Shown here: positions 10,187 through 22,234 of the stretch, in pieces
How positions within the stretch are numbered: position 1 is the stretch's first letter
Layout of the letters: every line of letters begins with the position of its first letter
From: Rusavskia elegans
Lineage: Eukaryota; Ascomycota; Lecanoromycetes; Teloschistales; Teloschistaceae
Length of the DNA stretch: 64,000 nucleotides
NCBI GenBank assembly: GCA_011316305.1
Contig: SAUG01000002.1
Coordinates: 186,001 to 250,000, forward strand
Direction of reading: 5' to 3'
Notes under the pieces: model-generated
Database searches by the model: none
Seen by the model: only the letters and a program-made list of their open reading frames with translations
Told to the model about the DNA's origin: nothing
Position numbers and translations under genes: made by a program

Positions 10187-11941
10187 GTCTATCTTCACAA
10201 TTCGAACCCTGTTAGCACCCGGATCAATCAAGCAACCGATTCGACTGCTCAATGTTCAGTAGCTATTTCAGCTTGCTCCGTTGGTGACTCTGCATGTCGC
10301 GTCGACGACCACTTCGGCGTGAAATAACCCATTCCTTACTCAGCCTCATACGATAAGCTTCGAGCGGTATATTCGACAATCCTGGTCCAGTCCTGATGTT
10401 CCACAAGGATTTCTTCGTCCTTCTATTTAGGACTATAGACAGAGTTCTGTAAATAGTGAAAACGTATTCTACAGCCAATCGTAAACAGCGTCAGGAGGAT
10501 AAGGGTTCTAGGGGATTATTCCAGCTATCAAAAGTAAATTTGCTCCATTTTGGGGTGCAGCTGGACCTATCGCCTTATAACTTACTTGAAGGCCCTTATT
10601 TACGCCATGGACAAACAATGTGAAGCTTCGAATCCAGTCATCCTTTATCGATGACCAGACTCTTGACTGTATCTTCCGTATATTCACCCAAGCCAAAGGA
10701 GAACTTCGGACCGCCGGCCTTTTATTTCGATCGAGAGACAGGTGAGATTCTCAATGTTGTCCCAGTAGGTCTTCCTTCAGTACAAAAGGCTCTGATTTGG
10801 CAGATGTGTCAGTGAGCAAGAAGGCCCTGGATTCCTGAGGCACATTATCTTCGGAAGACTCGGTGATTAAAGGTATATAACCAGATCTGCAATGATCAAA
10901 TACATCTTGTACGGGCGTCTCGGGGCAAGAGGATACGGGGCTGATTTCTCCAGTATAAAGGGATGCTAGAAGTAGGCAGACCTTCCATGTTCTCCGGCGG
11001 TTGACTAGTCCTAATATTGCATCATGGGATCCAAAAGTAGATCTGCGGTCCATGTTTGAGTGGACCTGCTGCCGAACACCTTCCGTTGACGTTCGAGTTT
11101 CTTCAGAGGAGAAGTCCCGTAGCCACGGGGTATCTCAGCATCGATCGGCTTCTTCCAGAAGTAATCCCCAGCCGGCGCCTTGGTTTCCGTCCAGATGCGT
11201 TCCAGAAGGCTCCGTGAAGGCATCGATTCGCTTTAAGCTCTCTTTCCCTGATATGGCCTGTATAAAGCGGCCAGTCTTCTTGAGGGTTCTGCAGCTCACG
11301 GTTCACTCCACCATCCAAAAATTGGATCGAAGGGGACAGCGAAGGTGCAATCTCGATACCGTACTCACCGCTTCGACGACCATACTTCGTCATCCGGTTA
11401 CGATGCATCTCACCAGATACTCTTTCGCGGTCCATCGTCGCCACCTCTTTTGTAGGCCCAATGCTCTTTACCGAATCCTGAGTCAACGCCAGAGACTCGC
11501 TGTACGCACTCGTCATCTGGGGTTTCTTCCACGATATTCCTGTGTAGGAATCAGGCTCGATCATGCTTTGGACCGAGTCCGAAATTTCGAGAAAGTCGAT
11601 GTTCATAGTGTGCACACGGCGATAACAACATACCAAGCATTAGTTGGCGCGAGGGAAATCTCCAAGCGATGGGCAATGGTTCCGAAGAATCCAATTGAGG
11701 GAAATACCAGCTTCCGCATATCCAGTGTATTCGCGTAACCTCTAACCTTGGCGTGGCTTTTGCGATATGCGCCAACATAGGCAACTGGGTATCTGTTTTA
11801 GATCTCCACTGACAGGTTGATTCAGCGATGGATTTCGATGATTTATGGCAGATGCCTTGGAGCAATCAGGTTTGAAGGCCTTTATGGTATATACCTTGAA
11901 CATTGCCGAACCTGGATGTTTGCTTCATAAGATTGCCAAGG
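10187..11941. other. Long gene-poor stretch, possible decayed minus-strand gene
   Basis: Overlapping frames exist on both strands: 11001-11738 plus; 11103-11636, 11011-11223, 10751-11053 and 11551-11865 minus. None has a recognisable domain, and I could not join the minus frames convincingly. Composition is normal, so this may be a decayed or unusual gene on the minus strand. Confidence 0.3.
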
Positions 11942-13200
11942 ATGCGTTTATCCCAGGCTTCTTATCCAGGCATTCGGATGCTTGGGATCCTGGCGTGGGG
12001 AACCGTTGCGCTCTTCGGTAAATGCCTGCAATGCCTTCCAAAAAGTCCCAGCAACGGCTCTTCCCCAGATCCCAGCTTGGTTCCTGGGCCCAACGATGAC
12101 TCGCTTGGTAGCCTAAGCGATGAATTCTCAGGCCTTGATCTGCGCCTTGACCGAGCGCGCATCCAAGCCAATGTATTCACTACCGAGTCCATCGCTATCG
12201 CCGGCATCCACGCCATGAAGGAGTCCGCTCTCGAAGACTACGACGGACCTCTGAATCACTTCGATTTCACCGATATCCTTCCACCGGCAAACCCTATCCG
12301 CATACTCATGGTTCCAGCCCCCACCTCTTTCGTTGCACCGCTGAAACGAAGCACGGTTCTGTGGACTTTGAAATCTCTCACGATATACCTGCTGAGAATG
12401 GCAATCCTCTATCCTCTGTCATTCCAAGTCAGGTATGAGAGACACGATCTGTATCTTGGCAGTCTTGCAAGTCCCGGGCTTGACGTAGCGAGCCGGTCGC
12501 TTTCTCATCCCCTTTCCTTGACCACAATACCAGTGCAGAACTCCACCAGCATGATTCTCAGTACTCGCGCCTCCTTGCAAGACGAGCCACATTACCAGAT
12601 CAACTTCAATTTCGTAGGCGAAGCGCTTTCTAAAATCCGAATCTTCGAATCAATCCTGACTCTTCTGCTGCACCTTGCGAAAGATGACCACCTAACTGTG
12701 CTACCTCAAACATCCATGGAGCTTCGGCAGATTCAAGCACGGATCTTCATTCGACAAGTATCGCCGCCTCCGCCAATGTATCGCTTTCAGCAGTATCATG
12801 CAGTGGCACTGCTCGAGGCTGTTGCTAGATACTATGTGCTTCATGGGCGGTACACGGAGATCACATTCGAATTGATCATGAACGGCTACCTTGTGGCCTG
12901 GGGTTGCTTGACGAGGGCAGTGGGATCACGGCGCTGGTGTGGCCAGATGGTCCCCGACGCTCGGGCTGGAGTGAACACACCCGTAGCGACGAGTTAGATT
13001 CCCATGCCCGCAGTCTGATTATTCCGGTCCGTAATGTGACTGCGAGTCTCGGGGAAGTAATCCAATATCCTGGCTTTGGCGGTCGCCTTCTTTCGTGTAT
13101 CAAATGGCTGGGTTCCTCGGGACTAGTTGGGGGCTTTCATTCAATGGTGACGCCGGATCTTGATTCTTGGGAGAACCACTACGGTGTTATTCCTTTGTGA
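11942..13200 (+). pseudogene. Unknown conserved-looking gene with a frameshift near 12900
   Basis: A frame opens at an ATG at 11942 and runs to 12997, with a hydrophobic N-terminal stretch (GIRMLGILAWGTVALFGKCL). A second frame, offset by one base, is open to the TGA at 13198-13200. The first frame reads naturally to IMNGYLVAWG. The second then continues CLDEGSGITALVWPDG and stays protein-like to the end (GLVGGFHSMVTPDLDSW). The switch lies in a GGGG run at 12900-12903. No intron of usable length separates the frames, so either a one-base loss broke the gene or the assembly has a homopolymer error. Middle features are ILPPANPIRIL and helical segments. I do not recognise the family. Confidence 0.45.
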
Positions 13201-13575
13201 TCCTCCTCTGTCTCGACCTAAATTTTTATTCAAGGCTTTGTGCGTGAATTCTCCAGTTTGGAGGATGAGCTCGATACACAAGTAGCTGATGGCTGAACAT
13301 ACTTCGTCTGTATGGTGTCGTCATTGCTGCATATCCACACCCTAGTCCAAGGTATGATCTAATGCCGAACACGCCCGTCATATCATGTTAGTAGCGAAAC
13401 CAGGAATAGCCTACAGAGAAAGCGGGGTACATATCATACACGTACACATTCAGGAGCTTCCACCTTCCATTCATACTTCACACATACTGGTCGTGGATGC
13501 CAGCAGCATCAGGATAGCAGCTTCGATACAAGCACTTTGCCACGGCAGCCTTTGATACAGCTCAAGCAGATCACT
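13201..13575. other. Intergenic, upstream of the methyltransferase
   Basis: About 375 bp with no gene recognised; it should contain the promoter of the downstream methyltransferase gene. Confidence 0.5.
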
Positions 13576-14352
13576 ATGGCCACCCAATATGACTCCATTG
13601 TGTTGAAATACGATGACTTCCGTAAGATGCCTGGCGCGTTGTTCGAAACGCACAACGTTGAGAAGACCTTGTCCCCCTTCCTCAAGGGCGCCAAGGTCCT
13701 CGACTTTGCCTGCGGCAGCGGTCATTACTCCAACCTCTTTATTTCCTGGGGGGCCTCACAAGTCGTTGGAGTCGACATCTCGCCTGGCATGATCTCCAAT
13801 GCAAAAGCAAGGTCCACAACCGACAGACTTACCTTTCTAGTCGGGGACTGCTCGCAACCTCTGTCTGTTCCTGGCGGGCCCTTCGACATCGTCTTCGAAG
13901 GCTGGCTATTGAACTACGCACCCGACAGCGCTACTCTAACGAATATGTACCGCAACATTTCCACCAATCTCAAAGACGGTGGACGCTTCTTCGGGGTAAT
14001 GCAATATCCAACCGAAGACCCACGCGGTCAACTTGAAATCATACGGCAGAACAGACCTCAATCATATGAATATGTCACCTTGGAGTATGCAGGAGATGTC
14101 GAAGACGGGATCTCTGTACATCTGATTGCTGACCGACCAACGAAATTCGAGTTCAAGACTTATTGGCTGAAGGAAAGCGTTCATAAAGAGGCGGCGCAAC
14201 AAGGCGGGCTGACGGGAGAGTGGAAGTGGGAATACCCAACTTTACCGGAAGATGACAGCGAGATCCTGAGGGGAGTTGCAGACCCCGACGACGACCGGGC
14301 GAAGCTGGAGAAAGTGCCACATTTTGGTCTCGTGATGATCGACAAGGAGTGA
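13576..14352 (+). CDS. Class I SAM-dependent methyltransferase
   Basis: 258 residues, intronless. The frame is open a little further upstream, but the first ATG (MATQYDSIVLKYDDF) is at 13576. Motif I is VLDFACGSG (about residues 41-49), the glycine-rich SAM-binding loop. The acidic end of strand beta2 follows in VVGVDIS (about 64-69). A motif II-like strand is FDIVFEGWLLNYA and motif III is LKDGGRFFGVM. This is the methyltransf_11/25 type of small, soluble methyltransferase that in fungi often acts on small molecules or secondary metabolites; the substrate cannot be read from the sequence. There is no neighbouring biosynthetic gene to suggest a pathway. Confidence 0.85.
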   Translation: MATQYDSIVLKYDDFRKMPGALFETHNVEKTLSPFLKGAKVLDFACGSGHYSNLFISWGASQVVGVDISPGMISNAKARSTTDRLTFLVGDCSQPLSVPGGPFDIVFEGWLLNYAPDSATLTNMYRNISTNLKDGGRFFGVMQYPTEDPRGQLEIIRQNRPQSYEYVTLEYAGDVEDGISVHLIADRPTKFEFKTYWLKESVHKEAAQQGGLTGEWKWEYPTLPEDDSEILRGVADPDDDRAKLEKVPHFGLVMIDKE

Positions 14353-14991
14353 CGGAATTAGAAGCAGACTTACCTGTCTCGCGGTGAGCAGGATCGTTCG
14401 GTCACTGATACTCTCAGCGGTCACCCCTTCGACTTGGCAGAGTGGTGAAGGGAGGGGCTGCGAGTACATGTTATGATAGACTTAGTGCCCGCATTGTTCT
14501 GCTCGCTCCAAAGCCCGTCCAGCGGAGCGTGATCAACAGTTAAATGAAGCTCGCGATGAGTTGAATGATAGCCCCTACTGGTAGATTGCTTGCCGACGCT
14601 GAGTTCATCTGATCAGTGAGGGTGCTATCGTAAGGGTGGGTTATCGTCCCGGCGTTGATCTCAATCATCTCGTGTTTGGCAGTAGAATCTTCAAAGCAAC
14701 GAGGTGAAGATAAGTTGGCATTCTTTGGAAGGACAATGGTAGATCGGATGATTACGCGTCGGACGAAAAGCGAAGCAGGGTTTTGGATGTCCATGTGCCA
14801 AGATGTGACAAGCCACGCCTTGGCATGACAAGCCACTATCAGGGCAGCCGAGGGAAGCCTGCGTGATATATATTGTATACACCCCCACCAGGAGAATAAG
14901 TACATATCCCTCCTCGACGCAGCAGCCCCTCACCATCGATCCAAGTGAGGACTGTTCCTCTTCACATTTGTATCTCTAGGATACCACTATC
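14353..14991. other. Intergenic between methyltransferase and phospholipase D
   Basis: About 640 bp. Minus-strand frames (14540-14905, 14691-14936) show no domain. The 3' end carries the leader and promoter of the phospholipase gene. Confidence 0.5.
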
Positions 14992-17643
14992 ATGGCTCCC
15001 GGGGAAGACAGTCGAATGTTCGCAGGCCTCCGCGACAAGCTCAAAGGTATCCACGTCGGTCCACGCCCCATCCCGGTTCCTCAGTCGGACACGCGAGCTA
15101 ATCATTTTTCCTTTCCTACAAAGCTACGAACCTCTACGATGCTAAGATCGGTGCCATCCACTTGAAGAATAAGATCGGCAAGTTTGGCAATCTAATCAAT
15201 GCCAACCATCGCCACGACGAAGAGCACGAGAAAGCCACCGACGACAAACGTAACCGCATCGCCGAGAGTCATCGCTTCAATTCCTTCGCTCCGGAAAGAG
15301 ATGGCAACAAGATCAAATGGTACGTCGACGGCCAGGACTACTTCTACGCCGTATCCGTTGCCCTGGAGAAAGCGAAAGAGACCATCTACATCGAGGACTG
15401 GTGGTTGAGTCCCGAGCTCTTCCTTAGACGGCCGCCCTTTTACAACCAGGAATACCGGCTCGATCAGATCTTGAAGAGAAGGGCAGAAGCCGGTGTCAAG
15501 ATCTATATCATCGTCTACAAGGAAGTCGCCGCCGCCGTGAGCTGCAACTCCGCACACACCAAGCATGCCCTTCACGCTCTGTGTCCCGAGGGTACCCCCG
15601 GTCACGGCAACATCACCGTCTTGCGCCACCCCGACCATAACGTCTTCGAGAATGCCGGCGACATGACCTTCTACTGGGCTCACCACGAGAAGTTCATCGT
15701 CATTGACTACGAGATCGCCTTCATCGGAGGCTTGGACTTGTGCTTCGGCCGCTGGGATAGCCGCCAACACCCTTGTGCTGATGTACATCCCGCCGGCGTC
15801 CAGAATGAAATGTTCCCCGGTCAAGATTTCAACAACAATCGCATCATGGATTTCCAAACCGTTGAGGACTGGAAGTCCAATGAACTGAGCAAAGCCGACT
15901 ATGGCCGTATGCCCTGGCACGATGTCGCCATGTGCCTCATTGGAGACTGTGTCTTCGACATTGCCGAACATTTCGTCCTCCGCTGGAACTTTGTCAAGCG
16001 CGACAAATACAAGCGTTCTGAAAAGGTCGATTGGCTGACCATGACCGGACGAGAGGGCGAGAACGAGGATTTGATCGCCGTACAACGTCCCAAACACCCG
16101 GTCGGAGAATACATCAATCACCCACTGTCTCCACTCGAAAACCGATCTTGGGCCAACGGCCAGCAGGGCACCGTTCACGCACAAATCATCCGCAGTAGCA
16201 GTGATTGGAGTAGTGGTATCCTGACCGAGCACAGTATCCAGAATGCTTATTGCGAGATCATTGAGAACGCCCAGCATTTTGTCTACATTGAAAACCAATT
16301 CTTCATCACCGCTACCGGCGAGGAGCAAGCCCCAATCCACAACACCATCGGGAGAGCTATCGTGAACGCCTGCGTCAAGGCGGGCAAAGAGGGTCGAAAG
16401 TTCCGGGTCATCATCATTATTCCCGCCGTCCCCGGCTTCGCCGGCGATCTCAGGGACGACGCGGCCATGGGGACCCGAGCTATCATGGACTACCAATACA
16501 AGTCGATTCACCGAGGACCCCATTCGATCTTTGAGCAGATAAAGGCGCAGGGCGTCGACCCGAAGCAGCATATTTTCATCTTCAATCTTCGATCCTACGA
16601 CCGCCTCAATAAAACGGCTGCCATGGTGGAGCAGGAAGAAAAGTCTGGCGTCAAATACCAGGATGTGCAACGGGCAGAAGCAGAAGAGATCATGGCTGAA
16701 GGGGTTCATAGCACCACCGATCGGCAGCCCACCTTACGTGACGAGACGGGTGGCAAGGAAAAGGAGCGACTGATTGAGCAAAAACGAAAGTTTGAGGACC
16801 AGCGTACAGTAGTAGGTTTAGACAAGGAGGTGACGAGTACGGACAGTATTGCAGCAACAGCAATGCTGAATGGTGGCAAAGTATCAGAGCAAAGATGGGA
16901 TGATGACCTGGAGAAGGAGAAGGAGAACTTCATCCAGGAGGAGCTTTACATCCACGGCAAGCTTCTCATAGTCGACGATCGAATTGTCATCTGCGGTAGC
17001 TCCAACATCAACGACCGATCGCAGTTGGGCATACATGACAGCGAATTGTCGATTGTGATGGAAGACTACAATACCATCGACAGCACGATGGACGGGCAAC
17101 CGTTTAAGGCTGGTCATCATGCAGCAACCCTCCGCCGGCTACTCTGGCGAGAACATCTCGGTCTTCTCCCCGCTCAGCCTCTGGATGCATCCAAAGACCC
17201 TAATGCGCAACCGGTTGATGTGTGTCCTAACGACATCATGGAGGGGCCGGAATATGACTTCGTGGCAGACCCGATGAGTGATAAAATGTGGGAGATGTGG
17301 ACTGGGAATGCAGATACGAACACGCAGATATTCCGTCATCTTTTCCGGGCTGACCCCGATGATAACAGTACGTTTATTCGTCCTGTCTCCCACCCCCTGC
17401 GATGCTGAACTGATGGTGCCTGCAGTCAAAACTTTCGACGACTACGAAGCTTTTCTCCCACGGCATAACAAGTTCAAGCAGGGCCATCTGCATGATCCGT
17501 TCATGCCAGCGCAGGAGGTACGAGAGAAGCTAGACCAGATCAAGGGCCACCTGGTGTGGATGCCCTTGGACTTCTTGTGCGACGCTCCCATGGCCGAGAA
17601 AGGGTTGCAGGTCAATGCCTATACCGAGAGTATATACACCTAG
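14992..17643 (+). CDS. Phospholipase D (two HKD motifs)
   Basis: Three exons, 14992-15046, 15124-17367 and 17426-17643, join in frame over introns of 77 and 58 bp to give 838 residues. The short first exon encodes MAPGEDSRMFAGLRDKLK. The first HKD motif is HEKFIVID (H206, K208, D213), followed by the GG.D box. The second is HGKLLIVDD (H629, K631, D636), followed by GSSNINDRS. The two half-sites make one active centre that hydrolyses phosphatidylcholine to phosphatidic acid and choline. VYIENQFFI precedes the second half, as in eukaryotic PLDs. A charged low-complexity insert (residues about 535-605, EKERLIEQKRKF) separates the halves. There are no PX or PH domains, so it is the short form and not Spo14-like. 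The third exon gives the conserved tail. Confidence 0.93.
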
Positions 17644-18440
17644 TGTGTGGGCCGGGGTTGGAGGGGAGGCAGATAAGAATCGTGAGTGATCGGGGGTAAT
17701 GGACCTTCTTGTGCGTATTGATACCCGAGTATACAAGCTCAATAAACATTTCTATACCCCGATTGCAACGACTAGTCAGGATCACAATCTATCAACGATA
17801 CAAGCGTATACTGTTGACGGTATCTGGCATCTTCTCGTCGGTTCCGTGGTTCTGCTATCTGGATTCCCAAGTACATGTGCGCTTTGCCCTGTCATTTCCT
17901 GCCACCTGTCATCGATGTCTATCATCACCTGCACCCGCGCGGCCGTGGGGTACCATTCCACCACTTCCTGCACCCCATCAGCCACGCTACAAGGTCGCCT
18001 CGGCCTCCGCAGCAGCAGCTTCCCGGGTCTACGGGTTATGGTCAATGGTGGCGCGGGTCATATGTTATTCTGGGAGGTATTGTATGTGTCAGGGATTAGT
18101 ACGTAGCAATTTCATCCTTGTTTGATAATTCGACAACTCCACTATATTGTATACTCAATGGTGTGTATCTCTGGTGCTCGATGGACACCGTCGATGCACA
18201 ATCCATTAGAGCCACGTTACGCACGGTGATAAGGGTGATGCAGCTGATAGACGAGTGTGGATTTATGCGTTAGGGACAGATTCAAAAAATAAAGGTTGTA
18301 TATAAACTGTCCCTGTGGTATTTATTGGTATATACGGCTACAGACGGTGTGAAGTATAGATACCCGTCCGCTCGTCCCGTAGAAGTATAAGAAACGCCGT
18401 TTTCGGCTGTAGTTTACCCGCTGTTCTATATATACGATTA
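17644..18440. other. Intergenic, edge of gene island
   Basis: No gene recognised; frames at 17699-18125 look like chance. Composition shifts from balanced to extremely A+T-rich at about 18440, marking the border with the RIP-affected block. Confidence 0.5.
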
Positions 18441-19139
18441 AGTCGCTCCTTTCTAATTTTTATATTAGATTTCTGTTTTTAAATATTTATTTTTAATAAT
18501 CTTTTATAAAAAGTTCTATAATATATTATATTCGTTAATAATATTAATTTAAATTCAAAAACGATTATTTTAGTAAAATAAAATTTGTAAAAATATTTCA
18601 TAACATTAGTTATATATTTATAAAATTTTAGTTTTTATAATTTTAATATTTTTTATTTAATAGATCGTATATTAGTTTTCAATTTTTTTTTATTAATATT
18701 TAGTAATAACTGTATTTACTATTCTAGATTTGAATTCAAAAAATATTAATATAGATAGAAATAAATATATTAATAATGTAATATAATTAGATTTAAACGA
18801 ATTCGAAATTAATTTAACTATTTTCGACGAAGGATTTTTTTTCTAAAAAAAAATTTAAATATATAAAAATAATAAAGATATAGTATTATTAAATTAAATT
18901 CTATAATTATAAAATAAATTTTGATTTAAAAAATTTTAATAGTAAACTATCTATTTTTCCGATACTAATAATATATTTAATATTAATTTCTATTTTATCG
19001 TTAATAAATTTTAGATTATTTTTTCTAAAATAAATATTATTTCTTTATTGAAAAAATATAAAATTATAATTTATAATTATTTTTCGAATTAATATTACTA
19101 AATGAATCATTATATAATAATGTTAAATATTTTTTATAA

Positions 19140-19350
19140 ATAATTCAATCGATGGAAAAATACGTTATATTATTGAATATATTTAAATTTAAATTCCAAA
19201 AAACCGTTGTTTACGTTAATTAAATTGAAATACAAATTCTATTATCGTATATTCGATATTAGTATATTAACGTTTAATTTACTTATCGAATCATTGGTTT
19301 ATCGGATATTAAAATCAAAACCAAATAAATTAGATAAATATTTTAATAAA
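19140..19350 (-). repeat. Fragment of repeat X (terminal part)
   Basis: The run ending ATCATTGGTTTATCGGATAT is the reverse complement of the end of repeat X at 35885 (CCGGTGAACCAGTGG). Differences are mainly C-to-T and G-to-A. Further copies lie at 29440-30425, 40085, 48120-48990 and 49190-49375. Confidence 0.6.
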
Positions 19351-20889
19351 AAATTTTAAATATATTAAAATATAAATATAGTTTTTTTCATTTTTTTTAT
19401 AATTTAAATAAATTCGAAATTATTAATATTATATTTTAATTTTACTAAATCTATATTTATATATATTATAGTTGTTATATAATCAATTTTATAACAAACG
19501 CGATTTAATTAAAAGAGATACTTGAAATATACTATAGATTATAATAGAATTTATAGGACATTATACTACTTTTAAATTTTAAATCCGGAAAAGTTCGTTT
19601 TTAAAAGAAATCGAATTTAACCGGCTTTATTTCAACTATTTCTGGCGTATATAGATATAAAACAAAACGCTATTATAGAAAACGATTCAAAGAAATTATT
19701 AAATATTAACGAAACTTTAAAATATAGAAATATTAAATTGATATTAATACGATTAAAAGATAAAACGATATAGTTTTTAGTTATAACAATATAAATATTT
19801 TTTTTTTAAAAAAAAAACAATAATAAATTCGATTTAGATTTTTAATCGGTTTATTTAATTAAAAATATAATAAAAAAATCTTTTTATTCAACGAAAATAA
19901 TATTTAAATCGTTATATATTCTTTTATCTATTTCTTTGAATTTTTTTTTTCTATCGATAATATTTTTTATTTGAAATTTACGAAATTGAAATATTGATTT
20001 ATCTATTATAAAGTTTTAATTATTTAAATAATCGATTAATAATCGAATTTTAGTTATTTAATAGTATTATCGATATATTTGTTCTTCGATTTTTACTATA
20101 AAACTTTTCCGAAAAAAAAATACGATATACGATTAATTATAACGTTTATAAAATTTTAGATATTGAAGTTAAAAAACGACTAGATTTTTATATTAACAAA
20201 ATTCGTATTACTTTCGGCGTAAAATTACGATTTTTGTAGTAAATTTATTTATACTTTTATTTTAATAGAATTTTAGAAAATAGATTGACGATTTTGATAG
20301 ATATTAGATTTAATTAGTTCTAGCTTTTATAAATTTATAACTATCGGGAAATTAAAATATTCATTAAATATTTTCAATCGACGAAAATTATAATTAATAT
20401 CTAGACGCCTTTCTTCGATATTATATCGAAATCGACAGGTTTTATATATATTAAGATTCTAAATTACCTAGTTTTTTAACGAAAAAAAAAATATTAAATT
20501 TATAATTATTTAAAATTTGAATTAAAGATATAATATATAGATTAATTATTATAATATATACGATTTAATTATTCGGATTTTGATTTTAATCTTCTACGAT
20601 TAAATATTAAAGATATCAATCGATCAAATACGTAATTATTAAAAATTCAAATATTTTATCGAAAATCTAATTTATAATTTCTAATAAAACTAGATTTAGA
20701 CTAAATTTTAATTAAAAAAAACTTTAATTAATTTAATTTTTTTTGGATTTAATTTCAATTCGATCGATTTACACGAATACGAAACGATCTATTATATGAT
20801 TTCTCTAATTTAAATTTCATATAAAAACCGATTTAATCGATAGAAAATATTTGAATATTATTTAGTTTTGAAAGATTTCGAATTTTCGA

Positions 20890-20995
20890 TCTATCGGATT
20901 TAATTCCGTTAATTTCGAAAAACGCTGAATCCGTTAGATTTTCAAATCACGCAGTTTTACTACTACGCCACCCAAGGCAATATTTAAAAAATTAA
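20890..20995 (-). repeat. tRNA-like segment, possibly a SINE head
   Basis: Read on the minus strand, the sequence GGGTGGCGTAGTAGTAAAAC resembles a tRNA D-arm with pol III A box. It is followed by GCGTGATTTGAAAATC, like an anticodon stem-loop. The rest does not fold into a full cloverleaf and there is no good B box at the right distance. This is more likely a tRNA-derived repeat or decayed tRNA than a working gene. Confidence 0.25.
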
Positions 20996-21061
20996 AATAT
21001 ATTTATATCTTAAGGGCAACCGTATGTTTTACAACAATCTGTTTACGGCAAATCTACGTTA

Positions 21062-21206
21062 AATTCGCCGAAAACAGCTAGTTCTCGAGAACTAGTTGCA
21101 GATATTCCGAAAATAAAGAATTAGAAAGAACTAGATAGTCGATTTCTAATTTTAAAGAACTCTATATTAGGTTTAGTTCGTTCTAACTAGCTGTTTTCGA
21201 CGAATT
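21062..21206. mobile_element. 145-bp MITE-like element with 22-bp inverted ends
   Basis: The left end AATTCGCCGAAAACAGCTAG and the right end (reverse complement) AATTCGTCGAAAACAGCTAG extend to 22 bp with one mismatch. Next to the left end lies an 18-bp perfect palindrome, CTAGTTCTCGAGAACTAG. There is no coding capacity and no clear target duplication. It sits in the less mutated pocket of the RIP block. Confidence 0.5.
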
Positions 21207-22234
21207 GTCGATTAATCTCTCGTTAACATTCGTTCAACAATCAATCAACTGCGAGTTATTCCTTTAACTTTAAATATTATTAGTTCATTAAACAAGCGAA
21301 CCTATTGATTAAGTAATCTTCTAGTCTAATTCGTCTATTCTAGAACTCTAGCTGCTCTATAGAAGCCGTAAAAATCGGATGAAAATTTCAAAAAAAGAGG
21401 TTTTCGCGGGATTCGAACTCTGAACTGCTCAGTAATCAGAATTAGTAATCAGAATTTTACTAGGTGAGATTTACAGAATCACGTGATATGGAATTTAACT
21501 ATCTATCTAATCTGTATTAGTTCTATCATTAGTAAAAAATTGAGATATTTATTTATATAAATTGAATATTTTAATAATAAATTAAATATTTATTAACTTT
21601 TCTTTTATCTTTCCATTAACGATCTATTAATCATCTTCCATCTATCTATTAAATTTCTATCAACTGTCTATTAACTTTTTATTAACTATTAATTTTATAA
21701 AATTATAAATTCATTTTTAATTAATTATAAATTTTAAATATTTCAAATTAGATACTAAATGAAAAATATAAGTTAATTTTAAATATCAATTTATTTATAA
21801 TTTATTATTATTTATACTAAACTAATAATTAATATATCTTTGACTGTAAATTAATATATCTTTGATTGTTAATTAATATCTTGTTTTTTTTAACGTTAAA
21901 TCGACAAAATGTCGAGATATTGTCGTAGAACAAACAATTGCCACTAAAATATCCAATTTTAAAACGCGATTTAATATTTTTATTGTTATATTACTACAGA
22001 TAGAAATATTATAACTAAATTTAAAAAGTGAAATATTATTAAAAATCCGATTCGTTATCGACAGTTTTAAATCAAAGGTTTTTTAAAAGTATTTTTGAGA
22101 AAATTTTATAATATTAAGGATTTTAATTATATATTCTTTTAATTAGAAAATCGAAATATTTTTATATAATTATAATTTCTACCAGATTTTATTTTTAATA
22201 AACGTTAACGTTTTACTACTATATTATTTTAAAA

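Larger units (their letters stand above)
18440..22234. repeat. RIP-degraded repeat block, left part
   Basis: Very A+T-rich sequence with almost no CpA or TpG but persistent CpG, as RIP leaves. No open frame survives. A stretch around 20200-20350 is recognisably similar to 45830-45950, so at least one dispersed element is present in two places. A pocket at about 20930-21490 keeps normal CpA/TpG and is either younger or too short or unique to have been mutated. Confidence 0.75.

Noticed and set aside
11001..11865. 245-codon plus frame and overlapping minus frames
   Set aside because: No domain, mutually overlapping, no splice model that joins them. Kept only as a possible decayed gene, not called as CDS.
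15192..16709. 505-codon minus-strand open frame
   Set aside because: It lies exactly antisense to the phospholipase D exon, which has both HKD motifs and good splice sites. The antisense peptide shows no domain and is a by-product of codon bias.
17699..18125. Two overlapping plus frames of about 135 codons
   Set aside because: Cys/Ser-rich chance frames at the island edge without domain, signal peptide or splice context.
21395..21470. Possible tRNA with GAGTTCGAATCCC on the minus strand
   Set aside because: Only the B box is convincing; the A box and paired arms are missing.
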